Assembly (NCBI GenBank): GCA_036898135.1
Contig: CM072512.1
Span: 5,771,179-5,835,178 of the forward strand
Origin: Oncomelania hupensis
Taxonomy: Eukaryota; Mollusca; Gastropoda; Littorinimorpha; Pomatiopsidae
DNA: 64,000 bases
Direction of reading: 5' to 3'
Shown: in pieces, positions 45,336-55,529 of the stretch
Position numbering within the stretch: the stretch's first letter is position 1
Layout: every line of letters begins with the position of its first letter
Translations under genes and position numbers: made by a program
Notes under the pieces: model-generated
Database searches by the model: none
Seen by the model: the letters and a program-made list of their open reading frames with translations, nothing else
Told to the model about the DNA's origin: nothing

Positions 45336-46440
45336 AAGAGCAGACACACTTGGACCCCTCCCCCAACTTTTTTTGTTTAAAGTCCTACATCAAATTCCAT
45401 CGGTCAAACGCGTAATCTATCGAAACAGAATTGTGAAACCTTCAGTTATCAACATAATTTACTTTTGTAAACATACATGACAAAGTGGTAAGATTTTTTT
45501 TTCTTTGTAGATCCATACATATCCTGTTACGATTAAAACGTAGTTCCAAACATTTGGTTTAGCGAAGCGTGCAATTATTGCATGTATTTACCTTTGTTTT
45601 GATTCTGCGCTGTTGCTAGACAAAGCTTTGTATAAAGTTGATTATTTTCGTCGGTCGATAATGTTCAAGTAGCGTTGAGAATATTCTGGAATAATTTGTT
45701 TATTATGGATTGAATGTTGCAAGTCTTTTAGGCGATTGCTAGTCGAATCCTGTAAACTTGTAAACATTCTGTGACGTTTGACAGTGCGTAGTTCCAGTGA
45801 TGAGTTATACTTAGGTGTTTGGCGTCATTGTGAAATGTTCTCAGCTTTACTGGATTGCAGAGAGACTATATAAATAATGCACTGTCTGCTTGGAAAAGTT
45901 AATGTCCCCCATACGCCCAGGGTTAGGGGACGGAAATTTTACCCAATCTTGGAAAAGTCATTTTCTGAAAGCGATCTTCTAAGCAGCTGTTAGTGTTTAC
46001 TGAATAAAGTTGAGAAACTTCATTCGGCGACTCCTGCCTTTTTGCAGAGTGAACAGGCTGCGTGGATAAACAAATTCGAGTTACACATTTCAAGATTCAA
46101 GCATCGGGGTTGTATCGACTATTGATAATCGTGTAACACACCTCTATTGTAAAGTACCTACAAATGTCTGGACATCAGCACTAACAAGTACTTCATAGTT
46201 CTTTGACTTTACAAGAGTTAGAATAAAGAGTTAAGAAGCTTTATTCCAGAAAATTAGAACCCTAGAGACACATAAAAAGACAGATAATAAAACAAAATTT
46301 AAAAGAAGCACTCGTGAAAACTCAGATGGTTATCAGGTCATCAAAATTGAACATAATAGTCATACAACACTATTCCAGCTCAGGTGACTTCAAAACAGTA
46401 CAATCTCTATTTAATTACTACCAGACCTTGTACTTGGAGC
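45336..46440. other. AT-rich intergenic sequence
   Basis: No gene. It begins with ACAGGCTGGTCCAAAAGAGC, which resembles ends of some DNA transposons, but no matching second end was found. Confidence 0.4.
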
Positions 46441-46451
46441 GCTATTACCAT

Positions 46452-46573
46452 GCGCCCATAGGTGCAAGTTGGCCATTAGAGCGGCTTGAGTTAGATCCTG
46501 TATCGGCCAGCGCCTTGAGTCGCCAAGTACGGCGAGTTATGTGCGCAATAAAAATCCTGGATAATAATAACTA
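46452..46573 (+). mobile_element. SINE-A 3' end
   Basis: Contains CGGCTTGAGTTAGATCCTGT and CGGCCAGCGCCTTGAGTCGC, then an ATAAT-type tail. Confidence 0.75.
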
Positions 46574-46650
46574 AGCGGGCAGTGTAGTGGTCAGAGCACG
46601 CGCTAGCAATGTTTCACGTTAAGCAATGTCAGGGCAGGTTTGTACTTAGG
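46574..46650 (+). mobile_element. tRNA-like SINE head fragment
   Basis: Begins GCGGGCAGTGTAGTGGTCAG followed by AGCACGCGC, a typical A-box; no intact B-box follows. Confidence 0.4.
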
Positions 46651-46734
46651 TGGGGTGACAATAGAGGAAAGACAACCACCAAACGACAAAAAAGCAAAAA
46701 AAAAAAAAAAGGACTGAAGCAATCGCACGACAAA

Positions 46735-48118
46735 TCCCAGTCCACCCAGCTGTGAGAAACATCCCAGTACAGTCTACCCAGCTGTGAGAAACATCCCAGT
46801 CTCCCCAGCTGTGAGAAACATCCCAGTACAGTCTACCCAGCTGTGAGAAAAATCCCAGTCTACCCAGCTGTGAGAAACATCCCAGTACAGTCCACCCAGC
46901 TGTAAGAAACATCCCAGTACAATCCACCCAGCTGTGAGAAACATCCCAGTACAGTCCACCCAGCTGTGAGAAACATACCAGTCTATCCAGCTGTGGGAAT
47001 CATCCAAGTACAGTCTACCCAGCTGTGAGAAACATTCCAGTACAGTCCACCCAGCTTTGAGAAACATTCCAGAACAGTCCACCCAGCTGTGGGAAACATC
47101 CCAGTCCACCAGCTGTGAGAAACATCCCAGTACAGTCCACACAGCTGTGAGAAACATCCCAGTACAGTCCACACAGCTGTGAGAAACATCCCAGTACACC
47201 CAGCTGTGAGAAATATCCCAGTACAGTCCACAACGCTGTGAGAAACATCCCAGTTCAGTCCACCCAGCTGTGAGAAACATCCCAGTACAGTCCACCCAGC
47301 TTTGAGAAACATCCCAGTACAGTCCATCTAGCCGTGAGAAACATCTCAGTACAGTCCACCCAGCTTTGAGAAACATCCCAGTACAGTCCATCCAGCCGTG
47401 AGAAACATCTCAGTACAGTCCACCCAGCTTTGAGAAACATTCCAGTACAGTCTACCCAGCTGTGGGAAACATCCCAGTCCACCAGCTGTGAGAAACATCC
47501 CAGTACAGTCCACACAGCTGTGAGAAACATCCCAGTACAGTCCACACAGCTGTGAGAAACATCCCAGTACACCCAGCTGTGAGAAATATCCCAGTACATT
47601 CCACAACGCTGTGAGAAACATCCCAGTTCAGTCCACCCAGCTGTGAGAAACATCCCAGTACAGTCCACCCAGCTTTGAGAAACATCCCAGTACAGTCCAT
47701 CTAGCCGTGAGAAACATCTCAGTACAGTCCACCCAGCTTTGAGAAACATCCCAGTACAGTCCATCCAGCCGTGAGAAACATCTCAGTACAGTCCACCCAG
47801 CTTTGAGAAACATTCCAGTACAGTCTACCCAGCTGTGGGAAACATCCCAGTCCACCAGCTGTGAGAAACATCCCAGTACAGTCCACACAGCTGTGAGAAA
47901 CATCCCAGTACAGTCCACACAGCTGTGAGAAACATCCCAGTACACCCAGCTGTGAGAAACATCCCAGTACAGTCCACCCAGCTGTGAGAAACATCCCAGT
48001 TCAGTCCATCCAGCTGTGAGAAACATCCCAGTACAGTCCACCCAGCTGTGAGAAACATCCCCCAGTACAGTGCACCCAGCTGTGAGAAACATCCCAGTAC
48101 AGTCCACCCAGCTGTGAA
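46735..48118 (-). repeat. 33-bp satellite, about 42 units, with 373-bp higher-order period
   Basis: Each unit is CAGCTGTGAGAAACATCCCA followed by GTACAGTCCACCC. Specific variants (CAGCTTTG, TCTAGCCGTG, short ACACCCAGC units, ACAACGCTG) recur in the same order with a 373-base step: for example near 47.23/47.60 and 47.33/47.70 kb. The order is clearest from about 47.0 to 47.95 kb and looser at both ends. Confidence 0.95.
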
Positions 48119-48240
48119 TGGGAACCAAGATCTGGTTACAACCGGGGAAGGTAAAGCAGCGAGGGAGAGGAGATAGAAACCGCCTTCATAAAGCTGGCCT
48201 AGAGAAAAATGAGGTCTCAAACGCTTCCCTCCCCCACAGG
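48119..48240 (+). mobile_element. SINE-C-related body fragment
   Basis: Contains GGGGAAGGTAAAGCAGCGAG, GGAGAGGAGATAG and CCTTCATAAAGCTGGCCTAG, the same body order as SINE-C, but the 3' part (CAAACGCTTCCCTCCCCCAC) differs and matches 60.1 kb. It is a sister subfamily. Confidence 0.7.
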
Positions 48241-48464
48241 TCAAAAGCTTACAGGACCACCTGTGCACTAAGAGTAATTTCACCACACAGCTGAGTTCCA
48301 TAAGGGAGTTTAGCGCATTCCAAAATATAGTGCAACCAAACTACTTTCAAAGCACTGTCATAACACAAAATGTGCAATTTGTATAGTGCAGTTTGGCGCA
48401 CACACGTTTGAATAACGCGGAGTCGATTTCGTGTGCAGAAAATTATTTGTGGTTTATTTATTTA
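48241..48464. other. Intergenic sequence
   Basis: Nothing recognised. Confidence 0.35.
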
Positions 48465-48467
48465 TTG

Positions 48468-48580
48468 ATTGATTTTTGCGGTCGTCTAAAGCGCTTTCCC
48501 GACTCAAGAGCTCCCTCGGGCACTGGTCGATACAGGGTTAATGGATGTCCCATTGCCTTGAGCAACTCCTTAAACTTGTA
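48468..48580 (-). mobile_element. SINE-A-like fragment, rearranged
   Basis: TAAAGCGCTTTCCCGACTCA and GGGCACTGGTCGATACAGG fit SINE-A on the minus strand; CATTGCCTTGAGCAACTCC right after fits its plus orientation, so the piece is rearranged. Confidence 0.5.
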
Positions 48581-48837
48581 AACTTCGCGAACGGTAAGGA
48601 AAAGGTAATAATGTACGAGCCAGATGCCATTTCAAAGTTGCGTCCCCTGATTTGTCAGACCTGTCGCCATCTAGCGGCTTGCCTCTTGTAAGGGGAGATC
48701 ACTGACTGCCAGCCCTGAACAGGGCGAGAATAAGACAGTACGCATTAAAACTTTGGACAACTTTTGTCGCACACCCAAATACTAACCGGAGAAAATGCTT
48801 TCCTTGGGTTGACGGGAAGGCAGGAAAAAGCGAGTTT

Positions 48838-49072
48838 TTTTCAATGAACGTTGAAGTTTACACGTCTGCGTCAACCATTGGCGATATGGCGGATAAGGAT
48901 AATCATCCCAGGGTAGAAGAAGGGGAAGGGACATAAACCACCACTGAACCACCAGAGCAATCTTACGGCTCTACTGCTCTGCTCTCCCACCCCACCTCTC
49001 CCCTTCTTACGGGATTGGAACCTGGACCAACGGTGTGACACTATGCGAGAGGTGTTGTGCATGTACACTGAC
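48838..49072 (-). mobile_element. SINE-B, tRNA-headed
   Basis: Plus strand: AATGAACGTTGAAGTTTACA, CAACCATTGGCGATATGGCG, ATAATCATCCCAGGGTAGAA, then TTACGGGATTGGAACCTGGA (B-box complement) and CCAACGGTGTGACA. The head is somewhat decayed. Confidence 0.8.
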
Positions 49073-49097
49073 TGTGGGAGTCATTTTAGAAGTAGAA

Positions 49098-49151
49098 GGA
49101 GATCATGATGATGATGATGATCATTGATGATGATGATCATTGATGATGATG

Positions 49152-49189
<38 letters not shown>

Positions 49190-49192
49190 TGA
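49098..49192 (+). repeat. ATG/ATC trinucleotide array
   Basis: ATG units with inserted ATCATTG phrases on the left, then about 12 perfect ATG units. Confidence 0.9.
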
Positions 49193-49316
49193 ATACATGG
49201 GTGATGATGACGACGTTGACGCCAGTCAGCTAAGGTTTAGCAGAAGCATGAGATGTGAAAGAGGTGAACAATTTTAAAGGAAGGGTTGGAGGGAGGAGGG
49301 GGGGGGGGCGAGAACT

Positions 49317-49625
49317 TATTTTATTATTCTTATATAGCGCGCGTTTTCAGCTCAAAAGCTGCCCAAGGCGCTGGACGATACCGAATCTAACTCCAGCTGC
49401 CCCAGCCGCCAACTTGCTGCCATGGGCGCACAGTCTAACGCTCAGACGACCCAGCACCATCCTAAGCGACCGAAGTTGGGGGAGACAGGAAAAATATACA
49501 CTGAAACAATCATCAGACTAATAGCAACAATAAGATGGCCAGTGCTCACAGCCAATGTTTATGTCCGGGCCATAGGGAATCGAACCCGCAACCTTTGTAA
49601 CACGAGCATCTGAGCTATCCCGAGA
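49317..49625 (-). mobile_element. SINE-A variant with a different tRNA-like head
   Basis: The minus-strand head (about 49558-49625) has GGGATAGCTCAGATGCTCGT (A-box) and TTGCGGGTTCGATTCCCTAT (B-box). This is a different tRNA-like head from the one at 10.85 and 53.43 kb. The body near the head (ACATAAACATTGGCTGTGAG) also differs, while the 3' half is the common SINE-A sequence ending ATAT-AAGAATAATAAA. Confidence 0.85.
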
Positions 49626-49736
49626 ACTAACAGCACTGTACTGACAAGGGAACTGACGGGAAAGCGACAGAGGGGGGAGGGTGGGGGGGGGAGGTAGATA
49701 TTGGCTATTTTTCTATTTCCCTTACCTCGCACTCGT

Positions 49737-49975
49737 CCCACCGCCGTAGCTCAAGTGGTAGATCGTTAGCCTGGCACACCGATGACCCAGGTTCGAATCC
49801 CGTGGTGGGCGAAATATAATAAGGCCATTTTCACTGTCCATTTTAGCAGTGTGATTGCTCTGGTGGTTCATTGATGAATCAGGTCCCTACCCCTTGTTCC
49901 CTGGGATGTTTATCCCCGTCTGCCATATAGCCAATGGTGGGTGTAGACGTTAAACCTCAATGTTCATTCGTTCAC
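49737..49975 (+). mobile_element. SINE-B, tRNA-headed, full length
   Basis: The head 49737-49809 has CCGTAGCTCAAGTGGTAGAT (A-box), CCAGGTTCGAATCCCG (B-box), and CCCACCG/TGGTGGG can pair as an acceptor-like stem. The body runs through TGTCCATTTTAGCAGTGTGA and GTAGACGTTAAACCTCAATG and ends TTCATTCGTTCACTCC. Best preserved of the four copies. Confidence 0.88.
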
Positions 49976-50107
49976 TCCTCCCATTTATCTGCCCCCACTC
50001 CACACTCCCTACTCCCACCCCTTCTCTCTTCGTCTCTCCCAACCAACTTCTTTTCCCAAACCCCTCTTTTTCTCTCCACACCACGCTATCATCGTTTCTA
50101 GTGAAAC

Positions 50108-50360
50108 GGACTCTAAAGATCCTGACACTCATGTCCTAAAAGTGCCGGCTATACAAATGAACCCAGCAAGCACTAGGTCCCCTCCCATATCCCCCACCCC
50201 CAGTCGCCCAGGATTGTGCGCAGTCGTCTTGGCGCCAGAAGATGCGCCCAAAGGTTGCAAACGGGCGCCTCGAGCCGCTTGAGTTAGATCCTGTAGTGGC
50301 CAGCGCCTTGAGCAGATCTCTCGAGCTGGAAAAGCGCTGTATAAGAATTATAATTACAAA
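50108..50360 (+). mobile_element. SINE-A, head missing
   Basis: ACTCTAAAGATCCTGACACT, CATGTCCTAAAAGTGCCGGC, CAGCAAGCACTAGGTCCCCT, CAGCGCCTTGAGCAGATCTC and GAAAAGCGCTGTATAAGAAT, in order. Confidence 0.88.
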
Positions 50361-50488
50361 AAATAATAAAATAAAATGATTGTACAAATGTAATAATAAC
50401 AAAGGTAAGACCAAAGTTTTCAAATTAATATCCATACTTATGTTCCTACAGTTGCCAAATGGGCATATCTCAAATAGCTAAAAACTAC

Positions 50489-50500
50489 CCGTTGTCCTAT
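50489..50500. repeat. Target-site duplication, left
   Basis: CCGTTGTCCTAT, identical to 50802-50813. Confidence 0.92.
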
Positions 50501-50801
50501 AAAAAAAGGTAAAGGTAAAGTAAAGGTAGTCCCAAAGCCTTGTGGCCGTAGGGAAGCGTGATGCTGGAGATCACACTTATCTTGGGCCAGCGTAATGAGG
50601 GTGATGCCCATCTCTTTCCCTCGCTGCTTTACCTTCCCCACCCTTAAGAGAGTAGGTACTCAGTCACAGTTGAGTCAACTGGGGGCGTTGTTATTTGTCG
50701 CTTCACGTTTTGCGGTCACCCATCCAAGTGCTAACCGCACTGGACGGTGCTTAACTTGCGACACAGTAGCGAGTGCTCCAACCACTGCGCTATCCGACAC
50801 A
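50501..50801 (-). mobile_element. SINE-C with tRNA/5S-like head, full length
   Basis: Minus strand from 50801: TGTCGGATAGCGCAGTGG (A-box complement at 50782-50792), then AAGTTAAGCACCGTCCAGTG and TTAGCACTTGGATGGGTGAC (plus positions 50715-50734), the latter differing by one base from the usual animal 5S rRNA box C region. Body and ACCTTT tail as in the other copies. A perfect 12-base duplication flanks it. Confidence 0.95.
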
Positions 50802-50813
50802 CCGTTGTCCTAT
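50802..50813. repeat. Target-site duplication, right
   Basis: CCGTTGTCCTAT, matching 50489-50500. Confidence 0.92.
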
Positions 50814-51144
50814 GCTTTTAGTAATGCTTTCTTCTCCGAATCGCCTCCAATAGAAGAAAAGGGGTTAAAAAAAAAAGACTTGGAGGAGAGCCTTAGGAAG
50901 AAGGAGGGAAGATGGGGTGGGGGGTGGAGGGTTGGGAAGAAAGCAGCGAGAAGAGTGATGAGAGAAAAGGAGACAGACAGACAGACATGCATACAGACAG
51001 AAAAAGAGAGAACGGGAGACGAAAGGAGGCGGGTTGGCTTGGGGTTCTGACGATGGTAAACATTCAATCATTACTATTGCCAAACCTATTGATTATTAGA
51101 AATCTGATCACTTGGTTGCGGACATATAATGGAGGGCTATTGAA

Positions 51145-51384
51145 CTATCCCCCTTCCTTCCTTCCTCTCTCTCAATCCCTCGCCTCCTTTCAACCTTCTT
51201 TTTCTTTCTATCTTTTTCTGTCTCTCTCTTCCTCTCTTTGTCTTTCTGTCTGTCTCTCCCTCTCTTTGTCTTTGTGTGTCTCTCTCCCTCTCTTTGTCTT
51301 TCTGTGTCTCTCTCCTTCTCTTTGTTTTTCTGTCTGTGTCTCTCTCCCTCTATTTGCCTTTCTATCTGTTTCTCTTCCTTTCCA

Positions 51385-51451
<67 letters not shown>

Positions 51452-51465
51452 TACTCTCGCTCTTT
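51145..51465 (+). repeat. CT-rich low-complexity tract
   Basis: Modules of CTCTCTCCCTCTCTTTGTCT in near-tandem (about 36-40 bases), then a CT run at 51390-51450. Confidence 0.9.
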
Positions 51466-51779
51466 CAAACCTGTGATTCTCACCAACCTTCAGTGAGTAA
51501 AGTCAGTCAGTAAAGAAGTTAACACATCACCTTTTCGTTAAACAAGGGCAAAAACGAACGTGTCCACGATTATTATTCCAGCCATTGAAAAAAACAACTA
51601 ATTCTTTGACAATCCTGATAACAGTATTGCATCAAGTATTCCAGCAATTCAGAGATTTAATATCTGAGAACTAGTTGCCAACCATATCAACACAGTATTT
51701 ACTCTGTAGGTAGCCCGGGATGTTCAGACTACGCCTGGGGGAGCTGAATGAGAAGGACACGAGCTACCAAATGTCAAAG

Positions 51780-52015
51780 GTTTTGTGATACAGCCGACAG
51801 CAGAGTCTGACCCACCAATGGTAGAGTATTGGAGATTGATTGAACACCCACAATTCCAAGGCTTTGTTTACTTTTGGCAAAAGCGGGTTTACCCTAAAAT
51901 CCGCATTGTTATCGCATTAACCAAGAATGAAGTGCGCTGTCGTTGCTCAGACCAAACCGCTAAAGTTGGAATTTCCAGGGAGTGATTTCCCCTGTTTCTT
52001 AACGGTACATCAATA
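51780..52015 (+). mobile_element. Dispersed repeat without the 33-bp satellite
   Basis: Segment 51887-51913 is the exact reverse complement of 26873-26899 (27 bases). About 51950-52015 matches the reverse complement of 25630-25700. It is thus a second copy of the repeat that hosts the 33-bp satellite, but the satellite is absent: about 40 unrelated bases lie in its place. Confidence 0.75.
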
Positions 52016-52554
52016 GCATAGCTGAATGTGACCTTTGACCCTATTTCTGAAAGAACCACGAGGCTTGAAGATTGCGCCTTTGGTGTGTGGGGTAAGGCAG
52101 GGTCTAATTCATCAACCCTAAACGAAAAAACCTTACGAGCGATTGTTTTTCTCAGGTTTGTACCTCTTACCGGCTCCGGTAGCTGCTACTTTTTAGCATA
52201 AAAAATCCGAACAACTAAATACAACGTCAGTTCACGGTTGTTGTTTTTAAATCATCAAAGAGTGTGAAAATAAAGATGTAAGGTTGTTTTTTAAACATGG
52301 ACAATTGGCAGTGGTGTGTCCGCTGTTTGTTTTTATTGAAATCTCCAGAGTGAATAATAAAACCCGCGCGCGTTCTCGGATGGCCTGGAGTGTTCGGTTG
52401 TGCAGGCAAACCGAGACTGGCAGACTGCGCAAGCCGACACTATCATTGATTACCGCTTCCGCTTTCTGCAGCAACTTGTGGTTGTCGCCCTTGTGTAGAC
52501 TGAGCGACCAGGGACAAGGGGGGGGGGAGAGGAGATGTGGAATGGAGGGTAAGA
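52016..52554. other. Intergenic sequence
   Basis: No gene recognised. Confidence 0.35.
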
Positions 52555-52663
52555 AGGAGAGAGAGAGAGCTAGAGAGAGGGGTGGTAGAGAGAGGGGGAG
52601 AGAGACAGAGAATTATTCATTAGCCTCGTTGGCAGCGGAGTCAGAGGCGATGTTATTGATATG

Positions 52664-52715
<52 letters not shown>

Positions 52716-52726
52716 GAGAGAGAGAA
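52555..52726 (+). repeat. GA-rich array
   Basis: Two GA blocks separated by about 50 unique bases (52612-52663). Confidence 0.92.
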
Positions 52727-52730
52727 CACG

Positions 52731-52890
52731 GTTATTGCTTTAGGTCCAGCGGACTCTTTCGAGCCAAATCAGGACCGGACAACCCCTGAAGAGTAAATGA
52801 GAAAGACAGCGACAGTGGGAATTTAAAGCACTAAATTTCCAGAAAGTGGGGATACTATTTATACTGAAACCCCCGGCACCCCAACGGGGG
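52731..52890 (-). mobile_element. LTR-like dispersed repeat, internally deleted copy
   Basis: Reverse complement of the two ends of 63066-63608: TTGCTTTAGGTCCAGCGGAC at one end, AGTATCCCCACTTTCTGG-type sequence at the other. Roughly 0.4 kb of the longer copy is missing in the middle, around 52790. Confidence 0.75.
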
Positions 52891-52998
52891 AAGATAAGAT
52901 AAGATAAGATAAGATAAGATAAGATAAGATAAGATAAGATAAGATAAGATAAGATAAGATAACAACTTTATTTTGCAAGGGTGACAAAGTAAGCGCTG
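52891..52998 (+). repeat. GATAA array with a SINE-like 3' end
   Basis: About 15 GATAA units, then CAACTTTATTTTGCAAGGGT and AAGTAAGCGCTG, the same module that is amplified at 28.2-28.7 kb. On the minus strand this is a retroposon end with a TTATC tail. Confidence 0.85.
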
Positions 52999-53059
52999 TG
53001 TGCACTTGTTTACATGTTGCCCTTGGGGCTTGTAATAATAGCTATTAACTACAACAAAT

Positions 53060-53503
53060 TAATAATAATAATAATAATAATGTTCGTCATTTATAAGGCG
53101 CCTTAGCCTAAGGATCAAGGCGCTGGCCGATACAGGTTCTAACTCAAACCGCCCGAGACGCCCACCCGCAGCCTTTGGCGCATGGTTTGACGCCCGGACA
53201 ACTGAGCACAATCCTGGGCAGCCAGGGATGGGGGAGAAGGACCAAGTGCATGCTGGGTGTGTTCTTGTTACCGGCACTCACCCGTCTAGGACATGAGCGT
53301 CAGGATCTTTAAAGTCCGTTATGATGGAATGTATGCGACACACAGACTAGACCTCGGTTTATACTCTCATCCGAAGGAGTAGGAAAACAGGAGTAAAGTG
53401 TCTTTCCCAGGGACACAACACAATGGCCCGGCCAGGGCTCGAACCCGGGACCTTCAGATCCTCAAGCCGAAGCACTACCATTAGACCACAGTGCCTCCCA
53501 ATT
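53060..53503 (-). mobile_element. SINE-A, full length with tRNA-like head
   Basis: The minus-strand head 53430-53503 has TGTGGTCTAATGGTAGTGCT (A-box) and CCCGGGTTCGAGCCCTGG (B-box). Body and ATT tail as at 10.48-10.92 kb, nearly identical throughout. No clean target duplication seen. Confidence 0.92.
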
Positions 53504-53722
53504 AACGTTATAACAGTAACATCATGGAACAGTAACAAATAAACAAGGTCATCATTAGGAAAAATCGTTTTCTACAAAATTATCGTTGTTAATATCAGGG
53601 GCGGATCAGAGTAAATACCCGGAGGGGGGCACTGCCATTTTTTTAATTTTTTTTTATCCGGTATACAGATTCGTACTTGCACTCAAACACAGTAAAAGAA
53701 AGGTTGACATGAGTGTGGATTT

Positions 53723-53723
<1 letters not shown>

Positions 53724-53765
<42 letters not shown>

Positions 53766-53779
53766 TAGAGAGAAAGAGC

Positions 53780-53850
<71 letters not shown>
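53724..53850 (+). repeat. GT and GA microsatellite inside the transposon
   Basis: About 11 GT units followed by about 50 GA units, lying between the left terminal repeat and the coding remnant. Confidence 0.95.
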
Positions 53851-53851
<1 letters not shown>

Positions 53852-53942
53852 AACACGTGCGTGTTTCGTGTGAAATTAGAAATTAGTTGTGAGAAAAAAA
53901 AAAAGGTTGACACCTTGGCCCACAGCTAGAATACTTACTTTC

Positions 53943-55225
53943 TCAGGCGTTCAGCATATTGCGAGGTTGAAGAGCTATGATGGTGCGGTATCTTCCCGCA
54001 AACCGTTCTACGACATCGTCAATGTCCGCTGTGATGTGTCGGTGAGCCCTCATTAGAGCGAGCCCGTTGAGCCTGGTCTCACCCATCGTTGATCTCAGAT
54101 AGGATTTCAGCGTCCTGATGCCGCTGATAGTTCTTTCACATTCAGCTGTTGTGATCGGAAGAGTGCACAAAAGGGTCAGTAGCACGTGAATGTTCGGGAA
54201 AAAAATCCACATTGCATGCTCTGAGAGTCTTGGCCACAGTATCAGGAACGGCCCCTGCATCAGCGCTCTCCCACTTGTGCATCCATCGGATGTACTCGGT
54301 GTCCAGCTCATGAAAACTTGGCAGATCTGCTTGCCATAGACTGGCAAGTCGCTCGATACCCTCGGGTACCTTCCGAAAACCTGCCACTGGCCGGTTCCTG
54401 CCTTGCATGAGGGTACAAGACCAAGCCCGTCAACAGCAATTTCAGAGCCGGTGGTGAAGCGAGAGTCCAGCTGGGCAATGAGGTGATCCAAAAACGGGAT
54501 ACCTATGGACCTGCGGAAGTAATCTTCAGTTGTCTCTGCTGGCGGGTTACTCCGACATGTCTGTCGTTCTGCACCCCTTGGTCTGCGCAGATCAGAGTCG
54601 GCTGTTGCTGCCATCCGACTTGCTTCCTGAAACCAGCTGCTGAAGGTTGCAATGACGTCATCCCTGAATCCCTTAACTGTTGTCTTCACTGCGCTTATTT
54701 CTCCGTACGCAGCCACAACATCCTTTGCTTTTTGCTGAAGTTTCAAAGTCAGTGAACGGAGAACTTGCAGGCATTTTCTGGTGACGACAAAAGCAACCAG
54801 AAAGTCACCCGACTGGAAAGCGTGCAAAAACCCTTCAGCTTTGGTGAGCGTTTCACTGTCCCAATCTGTGTTCTCCTGCACCATCTGGTCAAGGCAGTCA
54901 TAGACAACAGGGAAGAGTTCGGCGAAAGTTTCAAAGGCAGAGTGCCTCTCGACCCACCCTGTTTTAAACAGGTCGACCAGTTTTCTTCTCTTGCTTTCTG
55001 CTTGGGCTGACTCCACCACATGTTCAAACTTTCTCTGTCATTTTGGAGAAAGAGAGAAGAACAGGGACACTTCTTTCAGGACTCCAAACATGTTCTTCAC
55101 TTCTAGAATTTTGCAGGCATGAACCTCACAAAGGTTCAAGCAATGAGATGCGCAGTGGAAGTACAGAACCTGCTTGTTAAGTTCTTGAATGCGTGCCCGA
55201 GGGCCAATGAGGACCTTGAGTAGGT
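53943..55225 (-). pseudogene. hAT transposase (ZMYM/P52rIPK-like), degenerate C-terminal part
   Basis: Upstream of 55040 the minus strand reads VLYFHCASHCLNLCEVHACK, a hAT hallmark. An in-frame TGA at 55038-55040 follows FSLSPK, and the same frame goes on with QRKFEHVVESAQAESKRRK. The C-terminal dimerisation motif ECERTISGIRTLKSYLR and LNGLALMRAH (about 54020-54150) is intact. Between about 54400 and 54205 the original frame is shifted: FRKVPEGIERLASLW and RACNVDFFP lie in another frame, which returns at an A7 run (54199-54205). So there are one stop and two compensating frameshifts. No BED or THAP zinc finger remains. Transposase activity is lost. Confidence 0.85.
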
Positions 55226-55259
55226 GGATGGACTAGTGGGGAAGGGGGGCACGCTTTTT

Positions 55260-55400
55260 TTCTTTCCACCTTTTAAAATTTTTGTATTATTATTATTATT
55301 TTTGTGGGTGTGTATTTTTTTTCCTTTTTTTTTCTCATTTTTTCTTTTCTTTTCTTTTTTTCCCTTTTTTTTCTTCCCCCCCTTTTTTTTTTGGTCGCCT
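55260..55400 (+). repeat. T-rich low-complexity tract
   Basis: ATT, T and TTTTC runs between the transposase remnant and the right terminal repeat. Confidence 0.85.
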
Positions 55401-55529
55401 TAGGTGGGGGCACGTGCCCACTGTGTATCCCCCCTCGTCCGCCCCTGAATATCCATCAAAAACAATTAATTTTTTAATATTTGTAATGTTTGAAAAGAAA
55501 TGTGTTCTAAATTATGTAGATTGAGATAG

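Larger units (their letters stand above)
53596..55447 (-). mobile_element. hAT-superfamily DNA transposon relic, about 1.85 kb
   Basis: The ends are inverted: CAGGGGCGGA at 53596-53605 and its complement at 55438-55447, with GGGGGGCAC-type sequence further in on both sides. The direct flank AATAT occurs at 53591-53595 and 55448-55452, a 5-base target duplication. The interior holds a broken hAT transposase on the minus strand. The N-terminal part is missing, so the element is internally deleted and dead. Confidence 0.85.

Noticed and set aside
45345..45370. ACAGGCTGGTCCAAAAGAGC as a mariner-like terminal repeat.
   Set aside because: No inverted partner was found within the following few kilobases and there is no transposase remnant.
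45679..45691. Perfect three-unit heat-shock element pattern (GAA-TTC-GAA).
   Set aside because: With nine fixed bases, roughly one such match per few hundred kilobases is expected by chance, and no gene lies downstream.
46774..48301. Long minus-strand frames with repeated WTVLGCFSQLGG-type residues.
   Set aside because: Translation of the 33-bp array in three frames; frames interchange freely at unit-length variants.
49737..49809. A functional tRNA gene with Pol III boxes.
   Set aside because: The T-arm pairs poorly, no Pol III terminator follows, and the sequence continues into a body shared with three other SINE-B copies.
53943..55019. An intact 358-residue host protein related to ZMYM/hAT-derived genes.
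   Set aside because: The middle is out of frame relative to the family, an in-frame stop precedes it, there is no ATG start at its beginning, and it lies between transposon ends.
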